From Enchytraeus crypticus (lineage: Eukaryota; Annelida; Clitellata; Enchytraeida; Enchytraeidae), in the NCBI GenBank assembly GCA_905160935.1, contig CAJHZI010000414.1, positions 1,637,501 through 1,701,500 of the forward strand: DNA of 64,000 nt, given 5' to 3'. The translations under genes were made by a program, and so were the position numbers. Below the pieces are notes generated by a model. It was not told the origin of the DNA. It saw only the letters and a program-made list of their open reading frames with translations, and did not search any database. Below, piece by piece: positions 49,401 to 56,234 of the stretch. Within the stretch, counting starts at the first letter, position 1; each line of letters opens with the position of its first letter.

Positions 49401-51754
49401 ATCTGCATAGAGACGAACTGATCTCTTTCTATCTCTTAGTGCCCTGACTACTGGCAGGTCCATAATATATAAAGCCGCCACTCTTCTCTGTCTTCCGTTG
49501 TCCTATTCATGTCCATATATGAGTGGATATTTAAATCATCTAACATATCTAATCTCGGCCTGCCTCCGTCTCTATTTATGCTGTGATATACCATTCTTTC
49601 TTGGGGGGTTATGCTTTTGACGAGGTGGGCCCCTATGCTTTCCTCAGCTTTGACTAACATTTACTGGGCAGGGGCGTCATTCCCAGGGAAAACTATCCTG
49701 TTTACCCATTGGAACTGGTCTAACAATTCTATTTACAGAATTTTTTGGAATTAGTACCATATCTCTCCTTACAGTCACAATTGCAACACATAGAGTTACA
49801 ACATCGAAGAGAAAGTCCAGATCTTAATTATATCCCAATCAAACTTTATTACACAATCTAAATTATTCTTAAGACTAATCAGCGAAGCATTTATAATTTC
49901 ATTATTCGAGATATATATAACTCTAAAATCGTTTGAGAAATAAAAAATTTATCATTTCTCTTACTCCGTGTTAAGTGTCTTACTCCGTGTCAAGTCATAT
50001 TATATCCATGAACTCTCAAAACTAATGCATGATAGATATTAAGTTCGCTCAGGTTTTAGCATCCAATATACATAACACAAAGGTCATTGATCTCATGCGA
50101 TTGAAATGATAAAATACAACAAAAATAGAAAAACAGTACAGAGGAGAAAATGGAATAAAAATGGAAATCCGCACAATGGCGAAACTAATTAAAATCAATA
50201 TAATCACAAATGATTAAGCAGATTGAAATAGTACTAACACCTGGTCACACTTTCTGATTTGAAGTTATTGATTACTGAAAGATGGATGGCTAACTATGAA
50301 TCTTAGGACTATAAATACGACATGGGATTATCCCGTTTAAGTCGCATTTCATTCGTAATATGCCTAAAACTTGTTTCTAGCCAATTTAAATACTTTGTAT
50401 GTTATATACTCATCTAAACAAGATACACACATGAGTGTTGAATTATAAAAAAAATCATTAGAAAGCCCATTATCTTGAAGTAAAATTACTGAATAAGGAA
50501 AACTATATAGAAACATTTTTGGCTTTATAGTTAAGCAAAATTCTTACGTCTTACCATGATTTGAAGTGCTATAAGGGGTAGATCGTTGCGTAGCATCGAT
50601 AGGTTAATTTGTATCAAGTATGAATTATTTTATTATACGTCTTAGACTCAGTGTTTTCAAAACGAAGAGTTAAATATTGATTTCGGTACTTTGTCGAAGT
50701 TTCCTTAAATCAAATCATTTTAGTCCATTGCCCTCTTATATAAGAACCTATCATCACTTAAAACTGCATAGATATTTTAAACTTAAAAGCTTACAGTTTA
50801 AAGCTGATGTTAACGTCAGTTACATATCTCGTAAGTGATATCAGAGACGGACGAGCCCATGATTTGAGCCCACACATACTGATCCGCAGTCGGGTACCTT
50901 ACCAACATCCACCTTGGATCCAGACAAGTTCATTATGCTATAAAATCTATAACAGTATTGCCGTTCATAGGGCTAAATTTAACGTCCGCTTTCTCACTTC
51001 AACAATGCTGTCAAAGACAGTCCTGCGCAGATAAACCTTACTATCGCACTTGCTTACAACAACTACGCATAGAATATCGCAATTATATATAAACTTGACT
51101 AACCTGTGCAGTATTCCGCCTCTGTGGAGATAATCCACCGCTGAGATGATTTGCCTTACGTATCTCCTAGCCTCTCTCTCTGGGAGACAGCCTTTGCTGC
51201 ATATCCTCGTCATGAGGTCACCCTTGCCGCAGTGCTCCATGACGAGATAGTAGCTGTTCTCAGTCTCCATCAGCTCGTACATCTGAACGATGTGTGGGTG
51301 ACGTACCAGCTGGAGTAGACGTCCCTCTCGACGCATGTTCTTACGCACGTACGGATCCTCCTTCGCCTTCTTCTTGTCCACGATCTTAATTGCCACCTAA
51401 TTTGTTGACAGAGAAGATAACAATATTAATGGGAATTTTAATGCTGCATTTTACTACTTAAGTAAGTAACAGCAACAATTAATAATAATATAATAAATTT
51501 TAATGGTACTATTTATAGCAAAATAAATATTTAATAGTAGGCCTAATCACAGTATGATATGATTAGTATGATTTACGACATCAATAATGTTCAAGTTAAC
51601 GAAATTTAAAATGATGAATATAAAAAGATCAACTTGGAATTTAAATGACTATATAGAAATAAGGCCTCTTAAAATTTATGAACTATTTATCTTGTTACTT
51701 TAACAAATTAAAATTAAAAATATAACAAACATAATTGTAAACTCTTTAATGATG

Positions 51755-51786
<32 letters not shown>

Positions 51787-54294
51787 CGAAGCAAACGAAG
51801 CTCAGGTAGAATGTCTTGCCATCACCATTTAAATGACTTAATATGGCGAGCACTTTCAAGAGCAGGCATCCCTTCCTCTAAGAAACCAAGTGGGTTGTCC
51901 AGATCAGACGGCAAGCGTCCGGACGGCCTGACTTTAGTGCCCTGGTGCAACGGTAAATGTGCCGTATGGGACGTCACGGTCATTGACACTACGGCAAACT
52001 CCTACCTGAATACGACTTCAGTCACAGCCGGTGGAGCTGCTGTTCATGCCGCCTCTAGGAAGTTGGATAAATACCGTGACCTGTCCTTAGGATATGAAGT
52101 TGTTCCTGTGGCCATTGAAACCATGGGCCCGATGAATCCCGAAGGAGTTGACTTTATTAATGGCACAGGCAGACTTATTGCAGAGCAAACCGGCGATAAG
52201 CGAGAGACATCTTTTCTTTGGCAAAGGCTTTCCATGACTTTGCAAAGATTTCATGCAGTCTGTTTCAACAATTCTTTTAAGCCGATTGATGACCTCGAGT
52301 AGCCGGGCGGCGATTCAGCACGTATTGCTTGAATCGTTTTTATCAAACCCCAGGTTCTTTACACCGGGGTAAATATAAAAAGCAAAATAATAGTAATAAT
52401 AATAATAACAGCAACAATAGTGGAACGTTCATAGTTGCAAGTTTTATACTTACTTTTTCTCCAGTTAAAGCATTCAATCCCTCCTTGACCTTGGCAAAGG
52501 AACCCTCTCCTAACGTTCGCCCAATCAGATAATTCCCCACCCGTTTGGTGTGTCCAAATTCAGCCACAACTTCTGGGGGGATGTCTACCACGGCCGATGG
52601 CAGCTGGGAAGATGGAGAGGGAGAAAAACAGGGGGGAAGTTTCGATAGACCATTTTCTACGATTCTCCATTTGGATTTTGGATTTGAATTTTCTGGATTT
52701 GTAGATGTCATTTCATATACTTTTACGTACAATTCAATTTTACGTACAATTACGTACAAATGCAATACGATTCAATTCAATTTCGTAGATATTATAGACA
52801 ATTTCCTAGCGAAACAATTCTCCAACAGACTCTAGATAAATGCAATTAAGAACTATACGCATCCGAGATAATTAGATATCGGACTCTTCATTTGCGCCAT
52901 ATAGCAAATCGAAATGTAATTACTTAACTTATGTATAAGAAGGCTACAATTAAATTATGCTAAGAACTGAAATATTTAAATTTTTCTCACTTAATTCTCC
53001 TGAATTATTATGAAATAGAAATTATAGAAAGCCTATTAGCATCTGCAGAATTACACGTACATGTAAAATAGTTACAATTTCAAGAGTGCCAAACGTTTTG
53101 TTTAAGTGCATATAAACACTGTACTTGACATTAATTAAGTAATTATTTATTTATTTCCTTTTCATCACAACAACCAACAGAGCACAAGGGGATAGATACA
53201 AATACAATATAGAAGTGAATGTATGAACGGATAAAAAAGCCATTGTGGCACTTACATATTTTAGATCTAGAGCAATAATAACTGCTATAAGTAAAAGCGA
53301 AAGGATGATAAATAGTCAAAAGGTATATAGAGAGAAAGTAATAGGTAATATAAGAATATATGAATGAGAATATAAAAATATAAGAGTTTAATATAAGAAA
53401 TAAACGTAGCATATGAATGAGAATAAAAACTTAAATTAGTACAGCGTAAAAGCAATTACAATAAAATCAAGATCTAAAATATTTACGTAAGTCATATTCG
53501 CGTAGATTATTTTAAAAGCTAAAATAGAGTTTGCATTAATAGAACTACTACATAAGAAATTCCATATATTTATGCATCTGTTTTTAAAATGAAAACGTTC
53601 AGCATTATATTTAACTGAATTAATATTAATGGGAGCGCCGTTATTTCCGGTTATAAATAGTAAACAAGTATTTTAGTGAAATGATCAACTACATGTATGT
53701 TGATATGCATCATTTTAGCACCGCATGTTTAAACCGTTAGGCAATTTAGTTCAGTTTCCATATAACCTGTCCAGTGAATGTTCGAGATTTTACTCTCAGA
53801 TCAACGCGGCTAGGATTCGGGTATAACGTTAATAAATCGAAATGTTATACCCGAATTAAACATAAATATCTTAATACTAGGAAGATTAACTAAATTATAG
53901 ATAAGCCAGCCGCAATATTGATAAGCAACCCTGTGCGTCCTAAACGATATCAGAGACATGCTTGATATCAGCATTATGCCATGAATCGTGCGTTAAATCA
54001 AAATCTTAATTTATTTTGCTTTATATCAAAACAAAGATTTACACATACATGTATGAGTGTACATTTTCAAGACTATAGTTGAAATAATTTCACTACAAGC
54101 TTTCTTAAAAGCTTCGAAATAAGGTTTTCATATTCGAAATCTTAACGCTAATGTTAACGTTTAGTAATAGAGTATAATAGACTAGAGTTGAAATTACGCC
54201 GTCTATGAAGAACAACTGAAACAGAACCTGACGTGATTGGCCTATTTAAATCTTCTTACGGATGTCAGTATAATTCACCCAGCCTCACCTGCAT
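25047..54294 (-). CDS. HUNK: HUNK-type AMPK-related Ser/Thr kinase, complete, multi-exon
   Basis: Coding exons on the minus strand: 54294-54289 (tentative start), 52603-52454, 51396-51104, 42229-42174, 38882-38645, 37367-37240, 36534-36442, 35924-35620, 29888-29619, 28752-28528, 27782-27656, 26908-26664, 25802-25047. Every junction is GT-AG and in phase, giving 963 residues. Kinase landmarks: GEGSFAKV (34-41), VAIK (K56), HRDLKVEN (149-156), DFG (169-171), AAPE (229-232). The stretches [21 protein letters not shown] and [12 protein letters not shown] are what I know from HUNK, as is the post-kinase YPNR...SVV-HMT block (about residue 330), so this is a HUNK orthologue and not SNRK, NIM1 or MARK. 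T221 is the T-loop threonine. All catalytic residues are present. About 40 extra residues sit between DFGLSN and the T-loop. The C-terminal ~540 residues are basic, Ser/Pro/Gln-rich and disordered. If the acceptor at 52604 is not used, translation could start at 52711 instead (997 residues). Confidence 0.93.
26130..26365 (+). mobile_element. RTE-like LINE 3' end (repeat A)
   Basis: In a HUNK intron, antisense to the gene. Reads WMGHILRVE (26158-26185), then a degenerate region with KDPLLCGHE and the conserved 3' end TATATACCCTGGACCTGCCA...GTGCACTGAGGGAGAG. The same 3' end is found at 32440, 48410, 49430, 56165 and 63530. Confidence 0.7.
26480..26570 (+). repeat. Possible third copy of the L2-like LINE tail
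   Basis: GGCTCGACAGTGCTCAATGT followed by GCACTATAGCATCTATAATC resembles the 3' end at 14925-14965 at roughly two bases in three. Weak but co-linear. Confidence 0.35.
26664..26908 (-). CDS. HUNK: HUNK exon (11th secure)
   Basis: 245 nt, phase 1 in and phase 0 out: [20 protein letters not shown], then a glutamine-rich run ([15 protein letters not shown]), ending PEPTNE. Donor GAG/GTGGGT, acceptor GTTACAG. Confidence 0.88.
27656..27782 (-). CDS. HUNK: HUNK exon (10th secure)
   Basis: 127 nt, phase 0 in and phase 1 out: [20 protein letters not shown]...[12 protein letters not shown]. Contains [11 protein letters not shown], a run of Ser-Pro sites. Donor CAG/GTGGGT, acceptor TGTGCCAG. Confidence 0.85.
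27840..27922. repeat. (CT)n microsatellite
   Basis: About 80 bp of CT/CTTT, just upstream (HUNK sense) of the exon at 27656-27782. On the transcribed strand it is (AG)n. Confidence 0.95.
28528..28752 (-). CDS. HUNK: HUNK exon (9th secure)
   Basis: 225 nt, phase 0 to phase 0: [20 protein letters not shown]...[14 protein letters not shown]...[10 protein letters not shown]. Donor CAG/GTAATT, acceptor TTATTGTAG. Confidence 0.88.
28780..29262. repeat. 15-bp minisatellite filling a HUNK intron
   Basis: About 32 copies of a 15-bp unit (TGCTATAAGATGTAT and variants TTTCTATAAGATGCA, AAGGGGT). Because 15 is a multiple of three, it stays open in several frames on both strands; those frames are not genes. 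Together with the (TA)n at 29270-29612 it makes up nearly all of the intron between the exons at 29619 and 28752. Confidence 0.97.
29270..29612. repeat. Compound (TA)n region next to a HUNK splice donor
   Basis: Long TA tracts with interruptions. One interruption, at about 29408-29435, is a short piece of repeat A (GCTGAGGAAGGCATAGGGG). The tract starts within a few bases of the donor GTAGGT of the exon at 29619-29888. Confidence 0.95.
29619..29888 (-). CDS. HUNK: HUNK exon (8th secure)
   Basis: 270 nt, phase 0 to phase 0: [20 protein letters not shown]...[16 protein letters not shown]...SESSNNQ-type end. Contains basic [10 protein letters not shown], a possible nuclear signal or basophilic phosphosite. 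Acceptor TTTTGATGCAG lies next to a (TAA)n tract and a LINE insertion. Confidence 0.9.
29895..30072. repeat. (TAA/TTA)n microsatellite
   Basis: About 160 bp of AATAATATTATTGTTATT units and ATT runs, ending in a T10 tract (30061-30071) that is the poly-A-like tail junction of the LINE copy to the right. Confidence 0.95.
30073..31452 (-). mobile_element. LINE with CCHC and restriction-like endonuclease C terminus, copy 1 (5'-truncated)
   Basis: On the minus strand: 31445-30864 gives an RT-thumb-like helical region ([32 protein letters not shown]). After a TAA (about 30862) and a one-base frameshift (about 30768) come [18 protein letters not shown] (C-x-C-x9-H-x3-C) and [12 protein letters not shown]...AAWDVTVID, which match the CCHC knuckle and R-PD-x(n)-D motif of the restriction-like endonuclease of R2/R4-type LINEs. 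The stop is followed by a 3' end with AACCCCAGGTTCTTTACACC and an A-rich tail. It lies in a HUNK intron in the same orientation as the gene and is flanked by TAA repeats on both sides (29895-30060 and 31450-31475). The RT palm motifs are missing. The clade (Dong/R4-like) is inferred. Confidence 0.85.
31585..31822 (-). repeat. SINE-2 copy (tRNA-derived, ~240 bp)
   Basis: Minus-strand reading: tRNA-like start GTCTCGATAGCGCAATGGTT (31817-31798), B-box-like GGGTTCGAATCCC (about 31736-31724), then a shared body TGAGAGTAATCTCGG and ...TTGATCATTTCAC. Four other copies: 32940, 53665, 55675, 59312. Confidence 0.8.
32390..32425 (+). repeat. SINE-1 tail fragment
   Basis: GATTTAGGAAACTGACATTA plus ACACTAACTTT matches the SINE-1 tail without its head. 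It abuts repeat A at 32437. Confidence 0.5.
32430..32690 (-). mobile_element. RTE-like LINE 3' end (repeat A), reverse orientation
   Basis: Reverse complement of the family end: begins CTCTCTCTTTCAGTGCATTG at the (GA)n end, and continues with TCATGTCCACATACGAGTGG and CCCCTATGCCTTCCTCAGCT. About 75% like 49420-49715 by eye. Confidence 0.7.
32940..33168 (+). repeat. SINE-2 copy
   Basis: Head GTCTTAATAGCGTAGAGGTA (A-box region) and B-box GGGTTCGACTCCC at about 33016, then the shared body to GATCATTTCACTATAATGAG. Confidence 0.8.
33335..33605. repeat. (CT)n and (TA)n microsatellites
   Basis: CT tract at 33335-33395 followed by TA tracts at 33425-33605 with TACAGTATATG interruptions. Apparent open frames here are simple repeat. 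Confidence 0.95.
34690..35135 (-). mobile_element. L2/CR1-like LINE C-terminal fragment
   Basis: Minus-strand frame 35120-34860 gives [48 protein letters not shown] and SLPANLR...NKLKTYVF, the conserved C terminus of L2/Rex-type LINEs (compare AAPHIWNSLPSNLR at 14660). The 3' end runs into (TAA)n at 34660-34685. In a HUNK intron. Confidence 0.85.
35382..35508 (+). repeat. SINE-1 copy
   Basis: GGAGCCAGTGGCGATGTCGG head, B-box-like GGGTTTCAAATCC, tail CGAGTGAGGAAACCGACGTT. Lies about 110 bp downstream (HUNK sense) of the exon at 35620. Confidence 0.8.
35620..35924 (-). CDS. HUNK: HUNK exon (7th secure), post-kinase conserved region
   Basis: 305 nt, phase 1 in and phase 0 out: [53 protein letters not shown]. 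This segment matches the conserved block after the HUNK kinase domain and separates HUNK from other AMPK-related kinases. Donor GGG/GTAAGT. Confidence 0.93.
35953..36066 (-). repeat. SINE-1 copy, diverged
   Basis: Minus-strand head GCTGGAGCCTAGGCGATGTC, tail with GATGAAACTGACGTTAACAT. Followed on the right by degenerate GTCAGT/AATCAAT simple sequence to 36240. Confidence 0.65.
36442..36534 (-). CDS. HUNK: HUNK exon (6th secure), end of kinase domain
   Basis: 93 nt, phase 1 to phase 1: [30 protein letters not shown]. This is the last helix region of the protein kinase fold, with the conserved NPAERIT and HPW. Confidence 0.93.
36995..37062. repeat. (GA)n microsatellite
   Basis: About 65 bp of GAGAGA with ATAGAGATAGA; resembles the tail that ends repeat A copies, but no LINE body is attached. 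Confidence 0.95.
37240..37367 (-). CDS. HUNK: HUNK exon (5th secure), kinase C-lobe
   Basis: 128 nt, phase 2 in and phase 1 out: [42 protein letters not shown]. The acceptor is AAAG/AGGTGTC, chosen because it completes WSIGVNMY in frame. Confidence 0.93.
37396..37490. repeat. (TA)n microsatellite
   Basis: About 95 bp of TA that borders the left end of the long-inverted-repeat element; a shorter TA tract borders its right end. Confidence 0.95.
37491..38247. mobile_element. Long-inverted-repeat element (Tc1/mariner-type MITE?) in (TA)n
   Basis: Ends are inverted: AGACTGGGGCAAAGAAAAAT at 37492 pairs with the complement of TTTTTTTGCCCCAGTCT at 38229-38245. Pairing continues inward through CCCCTAGCG and CTCAATAA. 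The left arm (to about 37690) is inverted relative to a right half that itself contains two diverged tandem units (about 37870-38050 and 38050-38220, each with TTGTTAAA, TTTGCAGG and CAGAAATTCCTCC). No coding capacity. TA on both sides fits TA target-site insertion, but the flanking (TA)n hides any duplication. Intronic in HUNK. Confidence 0.85.
38303..38432 (-). repeat. SINE-1 copy, diverged
   Basis: Minus-strand head GCGACCAGCGACGATATGGG, B-box GTTCAAATAC, tail ACGAAACTGTCGCTAGC. Confidence 0.65.
38645..38882 (-). CDS. HUNK: HUNK exon (4th secure), activation segment
   Basis: 238 nt, phase 1 in and phase 2 out: [20 protein letters not shown], then a polar insert ([16 protein letters not shown]..., NGNDGVKDN), then [20 protein letters not shown] and GPKVDIWS. 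Donor AT/GTTAGT, acceptor TTGATACAG. The insert is in frame, without a stop, and within one exon, so it is not a mis-joined intron. Confidence 0.93.
38955..39612. repeat. 25-bp minisatellite (TATCAATCAATCTCTTATCA unit)
   Basis: About 26 copies of TCTCTTATCAATCAGTATCAATCAA, highly homogeneous, with occasional CCCTAATCAAT and GAGTATCAAC variants. In the HUNK intron between 42174 and 38882. Open frames across it are repeat artefacts. Confidence 0.97.
40205..40315 (-). repeat. tRNA-like SINE or tRNA relic
   Basis: Minus strand: AGTTGAATAGTTAGCGCAGT (A-box-like), then GGCAGAGGACCTCGGGGTTC and AAATCTCG (B-box-like). Not foldable by eye into a full tRNA; treated as a tRNA-derived repeat. Confidence 0.45.
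40660..41055. repeat. Minisatellite of ACTAGTACACATAGGTAGTA units
   Basis: About twenty 17-20 bp units; a larger block (GCAAATAGGTAGTAAACTAG then AATACATGTACATACGTAGC) is duplicated at about 40880 and 40956. In the large HUNK intron. Confidence 0.95.
41060..42170. other. HUNK intron sequence, no gene seen
   Basis: AT-rich; CTACTGCTACTG triplet-like low complexity at 41750-41870. No exon, RNA gene or transposon recognised. Confidence 0.5.
42174..42229 (-). CDS. HUNK: HUNK exon (3rd secure), catalytic loop
   Basis: Only 56 nt, too short for ORF finding: (R)[18 protein letters not shown](D). Acceptor TATCGCAG, donor CG/GTCAGT, phase 2 in and phase 1 out. It joins HR of the preceding exon to FGLSN of the next, restoring HRDLKVEN and DFG exactly. 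Confidence 0.95.
42230..47050. other. Large HUNK intron, mostly unannotated
   Basis: No exon with family resemblance found. A (CAT)n patch at 43690-43712 is followed by CTTCCCTTGAATCCCAGTTT, repeated in diverged form at 57325; a GGTTGTT-rich patch lies at 43290-43380; a poly-A/poly-T pair at 46480-46570 may mark a small insertion. Confidence 0.5.
47060..47165 (-). mobile_element. Tail-only copy of the restriction-endonuclease LINE (copy 3)
   Basis: GAGCAATACGTACTGGCTGA and CCGGCTACTCGACGTCATCC match the extreme 3' end of copy 1 (30107-30155) with several substitutions. Flanked by TTATTATTACTAC-type repeat on the left and (ATT)n on the right, so this insertion also lies in TAA-type microsatellite. 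Confidence 0.75.
47715..47945 (-). mobile_element. RTE-type LINE fragment
   Basis: Minus strand 47911-47723 reads [38 protein letters not shown] and [14 protein letters not shown], the post-RT signature of RTE-like LINEs (AEMRMLRWMCG, RLRWFGHV). Confidence 0.8.
48405..48500 (-). repeat. Repeat A, short copy
   Basis: CTCTCTCTTAGTGCACTGCC, TGGCAGGTCCATGGTATATA; only the last ~80 bp of the RTE-like LINE family. Then unrelated sequence. Confidence 0.65.
49415..49715 (-). mobile_element. RTE-like LINE 3' end (repeat A), best copy
   Basis: Minus-strand frame 49660-49448 reads [50 protein letters not shown]: the GRPR...LDDL...DREEWR end of an RTE-like LINE protein, followed by the conserved 3' end and a CT-rich (GA)n edge. 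Confidence 0.8.
49720..50795. other. HUNK intron sequence, no gene seen
   Basis: AT-rich without recognisable coding or repeat structure. Confidence 0.5.
50798..50930 (-). repeat. SINE-1 copy
   Basis: Minus-strand B-box GGGCTCAAATC and tail ACTTACGAGATATGTAACTG; diverged from the consensus. Confidence 0.65.
51104..51396 (-). CDS. HUNK: HUNK exon (2nd secure), kinase N-lobe
   Basis: 293 nt, phase 0 in and phase 2 out: [82 protein letters not shown]. Acceptor CAAATTAG, donor CAG/GTTAGT. Confidence 0.95.
51765..52400 (+). mobile_element. LINE with restriction-like endonuclease C terminus, copy 2
   Basis: A plus-strand insertion in the first HUNK kinase intron, antisense to the gene. The frame 51811-52302 is intact and differs from copy 1 (30705-30142) at about 11 of 163 residues, so both are recent. 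It carries [12 protein letters not shown]...WDVTVIDT and ends PIDDLE, followed by the same 3' end and A/TAA-rich tail. The 5' end is truncated just before the endonuclease domain. A (TAA)n tract (51757-51785) precedes it and TAATAA follows it (52388-52412). Confidence 0.85.
52454..52603 (-). CDS. HUNK: HUNK exon (1st secure), glycine-rich loop
   Basis: 150 nt, phase 0 to phase 0: [50 protein letters not shown]. The 5' boundary is set by an acceptor with a long polypyrimidine tract (TTTTTCTCCCTCTCCATCTT then CCCAG). The frame stays open upstream to an ATG at 52711, so a start there without splicing is the alternative. Confidence 0.9.
52850..53660. other. Intron sequence, no gene seen
   Basis: AT-rich. 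An 89-codon minus frame (53143-53412) is Tyr/Ser/Ile-rich low complexity and not supported. Confidence 0.45.
53665..53825 (-). repeat. SINE-2 copy, head truncated
   Basis: Matches the body of SINE-2 (TTTTAGTGAAATGATCAACT, CGTTAGGCAATTTAGTTCAG, GATTTTACTCTCAGATCA) and stops inside the B-box region. The end CGGGTATAACGTTAATAA is mirrored 15-25 bp later as TGTTATACCCG, a small hairpin at the break. Confidence 0.75.
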
Positions 54295-54357
54295 TCCCTG
54301 CTGATACAGCTTGATGGTCGCTCTTCGCGCAGCTCTCCTTATGTTATAACAAATAAC
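54289..54357 (-). CDS. HUNK: Candidate 5' exon of HUNK
   Basis: A 69-nt segment bounded by an acceptor (CTATTCCAG) and a good donor (CAG/GTGAGG) on the minus strand. It is open in phase 0 ([23 protein letters not shown]) and would join in phase to the exon at 52603. Its only ATG (54294-54292) would give the start MQLPSAVV. Either the exon is mostly 5' UTR with this start, or the protein extends further upstream. Support comes from splice sites and phase only. Confidence 0.45.
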
Positions 54358-54359
54358 CT

Positions 54360-55670
54360 GGAATAGTGGTTGTCAGACATCTTTAAAGTCTCGATCCTTG
54401 TATTCAGGTTATCCTTGTAAGCATACTAGATAACCAGCAACTTTGTTAAATAGTTGCTTGCTAAAAGGATTGTAATTTAGTGCAACTCGTATTTATTTGC
54501 TGCAGGATTGAATGCATTATTTGGAATAGAGAATATAAAACTGGTACAAAGCAGCATTGCTATCCAGGTGGGTAAATATGTACTATTTTGAATATTCATT
54601 TATTAAATTTAAAACCTGCCAAAATTAGTTGATCGATATGTGTTTACATGGGATGATTGACTCAATACCGTTACTGCTTAGAGATCAAGGAATCTAGAAC
54701 ATCGTCAGGTTTAGTGACTGATTCAACGATGACACTCAATGCTATGATTCTACGGTGCCGTGAATTAACGGCTAATCTAATGGTAGCAGTTTTACACTAA
54801 GGAAAGTGCGTCAATTTTAAAGACTTGTCGGTCTTTAAACTTCTAAATTAACGAAGAAGTGCTTTAACGAAGGAAGCGTTGACTAACCTTCATGATCAAG
54901 GTCGAAGTGGAAAGGATTCTAAAATTTAAAATTTGAACGACTGATTTGGCTAATATAAAAAGGTTTTCTTAAACTGCTTATTTACTCAATGCATAATTAG
55001 TTGTAATCTCCCTCTATAGCAAACATGTGCAGTTTCGGCCTTAAACAGTAGGCCACAATGATCCAAAATCAATTCGATAATGAATAATAACCAAGTATAT
55101 ACTAACACGCTGTAACTGTTAATTAATTATAATTGAGTTAAATAGATTAAATAATTTTAAAATTGGGATTAAAAGAAAGATGCTGATGCATGCTGATGAT
55201 GACTTCGCAATCTTATGAAGGTTCTTTTAGATTTTCACATTCATCGTCCTTGTACGATGAAACCGACTTTTAACTTTAATTTATTTTTGCAATCGGAAGA
55301 GCACTTAAATCAACCTAAGCCAGAGGATGTAACTTGAGATTATTTGCCATCCAGTTTTTTATAACATCACAGTTGCTGAGCAATGGCGTTTCTGCAACAT
55401 TTGTCGTCATTTCAACAATTGTCTCTCGCGTATTTCTCTCTATACTTGCGTCAGTCGCAGAATTTAAAGAGTCGTCATTGTGCGCTATTGTTACAGAGTT
55501 CCAAAAATATATCACAATTGAATCACAAACCGTAAACACAAGATGCATGTAGATCTAAAAATAGTATGAAACTTTACATTTGTAGATAAAACTAAAAGTA
55601 GTTCGATAATTTACAAAAATGTTTTAAATCGTGCACATTTGTACAATTTTTTGATCTGAACTGAATTTGA
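54360..55670. other. HUNK 5' side, no gene seen
   Basis: A 77-codon minus frame (55548-55315) ends NCDVIKNWMANNLKLHPLA, faintly like the post-YADD helix of LINE reverse transcriptases (IKNWM-NLKL); no other motif supports it. Otherwise plain AT-rich sequence. Confidence 0.4.
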
Positions 55671-55674
55671 ATGT

Positions 55675-55902
55675 CTTAATTGCGTAGAGGTAACGTCATG
55701 AAGTTTTAAATGACAGACCCTGAGGTGAATTGAACTCTAGTGGGTTCAATTCTCGGCCGCGCTGATCTAAGAGTAAAATCTCAGATATTCACTGGCCTGG
55801 TTAGACGGAAAATAAAATAAATTGCCTAACGGTTTATACATGTATATGTGGTACTAAAGTGTTAGATAGCAACATAGCTGCTCATATCACTATAATGCGT
55901 GT
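55675..55902 (+). repeat. SINE-2 copy
   Basis: Head TCTTAATTGCGTAGAGGTAA, B-box GGGTTCAATTCTC, full body to CATATCACTATAATGCG. Confidence 0.8.
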
Positions 55903-56015
55903 TTCCTTTTTGGTTTTGAATGCTTCAATGAAATTATATGTCAATTAATGCAGTCAATTAATCGTTGAATTATTCTAGTCAAGTTCTGTATTTGACTAAT
56001 AGCTGGTCGGCGATT

Positions 56016-56096
56016 TGCTGGAGCCAGTGGCGACGTCGGTAAGATATTCGACCTCGGATCAGTCTGTGCTTGGTTCAAATCCTGGGCTGATGGTTT
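56016..56096 (+). repeat. SINE-1 copy, tail missing
   Basis: Only the tRNA-like head: GGAGCCAGTGGCGACGTCGG to GGTTCAAATCCTGGGCT. It breaks where the tail should begin. Confidence 0.75.
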
Positions 56097-56154
56097 GATA
56101 ATTATTTTCTTATGTTGATATGAGCAGAGGATAGCAGTTGATTGGCAGAGGATA

Positions 56155-56230
56155 GACATATTTGGAGGAGTTATATGCTATGGACCGGCCAATAGGCAGT
56201 GCACTAAGATAGAGAGAGAGAGAAACAGAG
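56155..56230 (+). repeat. Repeat A, short copy ending in (GA)n
   Basis: GCTATGGACCGGCCAATAGG, CAGTGCACTAAGATAGAGAG then GA repeat. Confidence 0.7.
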
Positions 56231-56234
56231 ATAC

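Noticed and set aside
51811-52302. Independent host gene of 163 codons
   Set aside because: It is the 3' part of a LINE: nearly identical to 30705-30142, with the same 3' UTR and TAA flanks.
55315-55548. 77-codon minus-strand frame considered as an extra HUNK 5' exon
   Set aside because: No suitable donor in phase; the end is faintly LINE-like, and the evidence is too weak to annotate.
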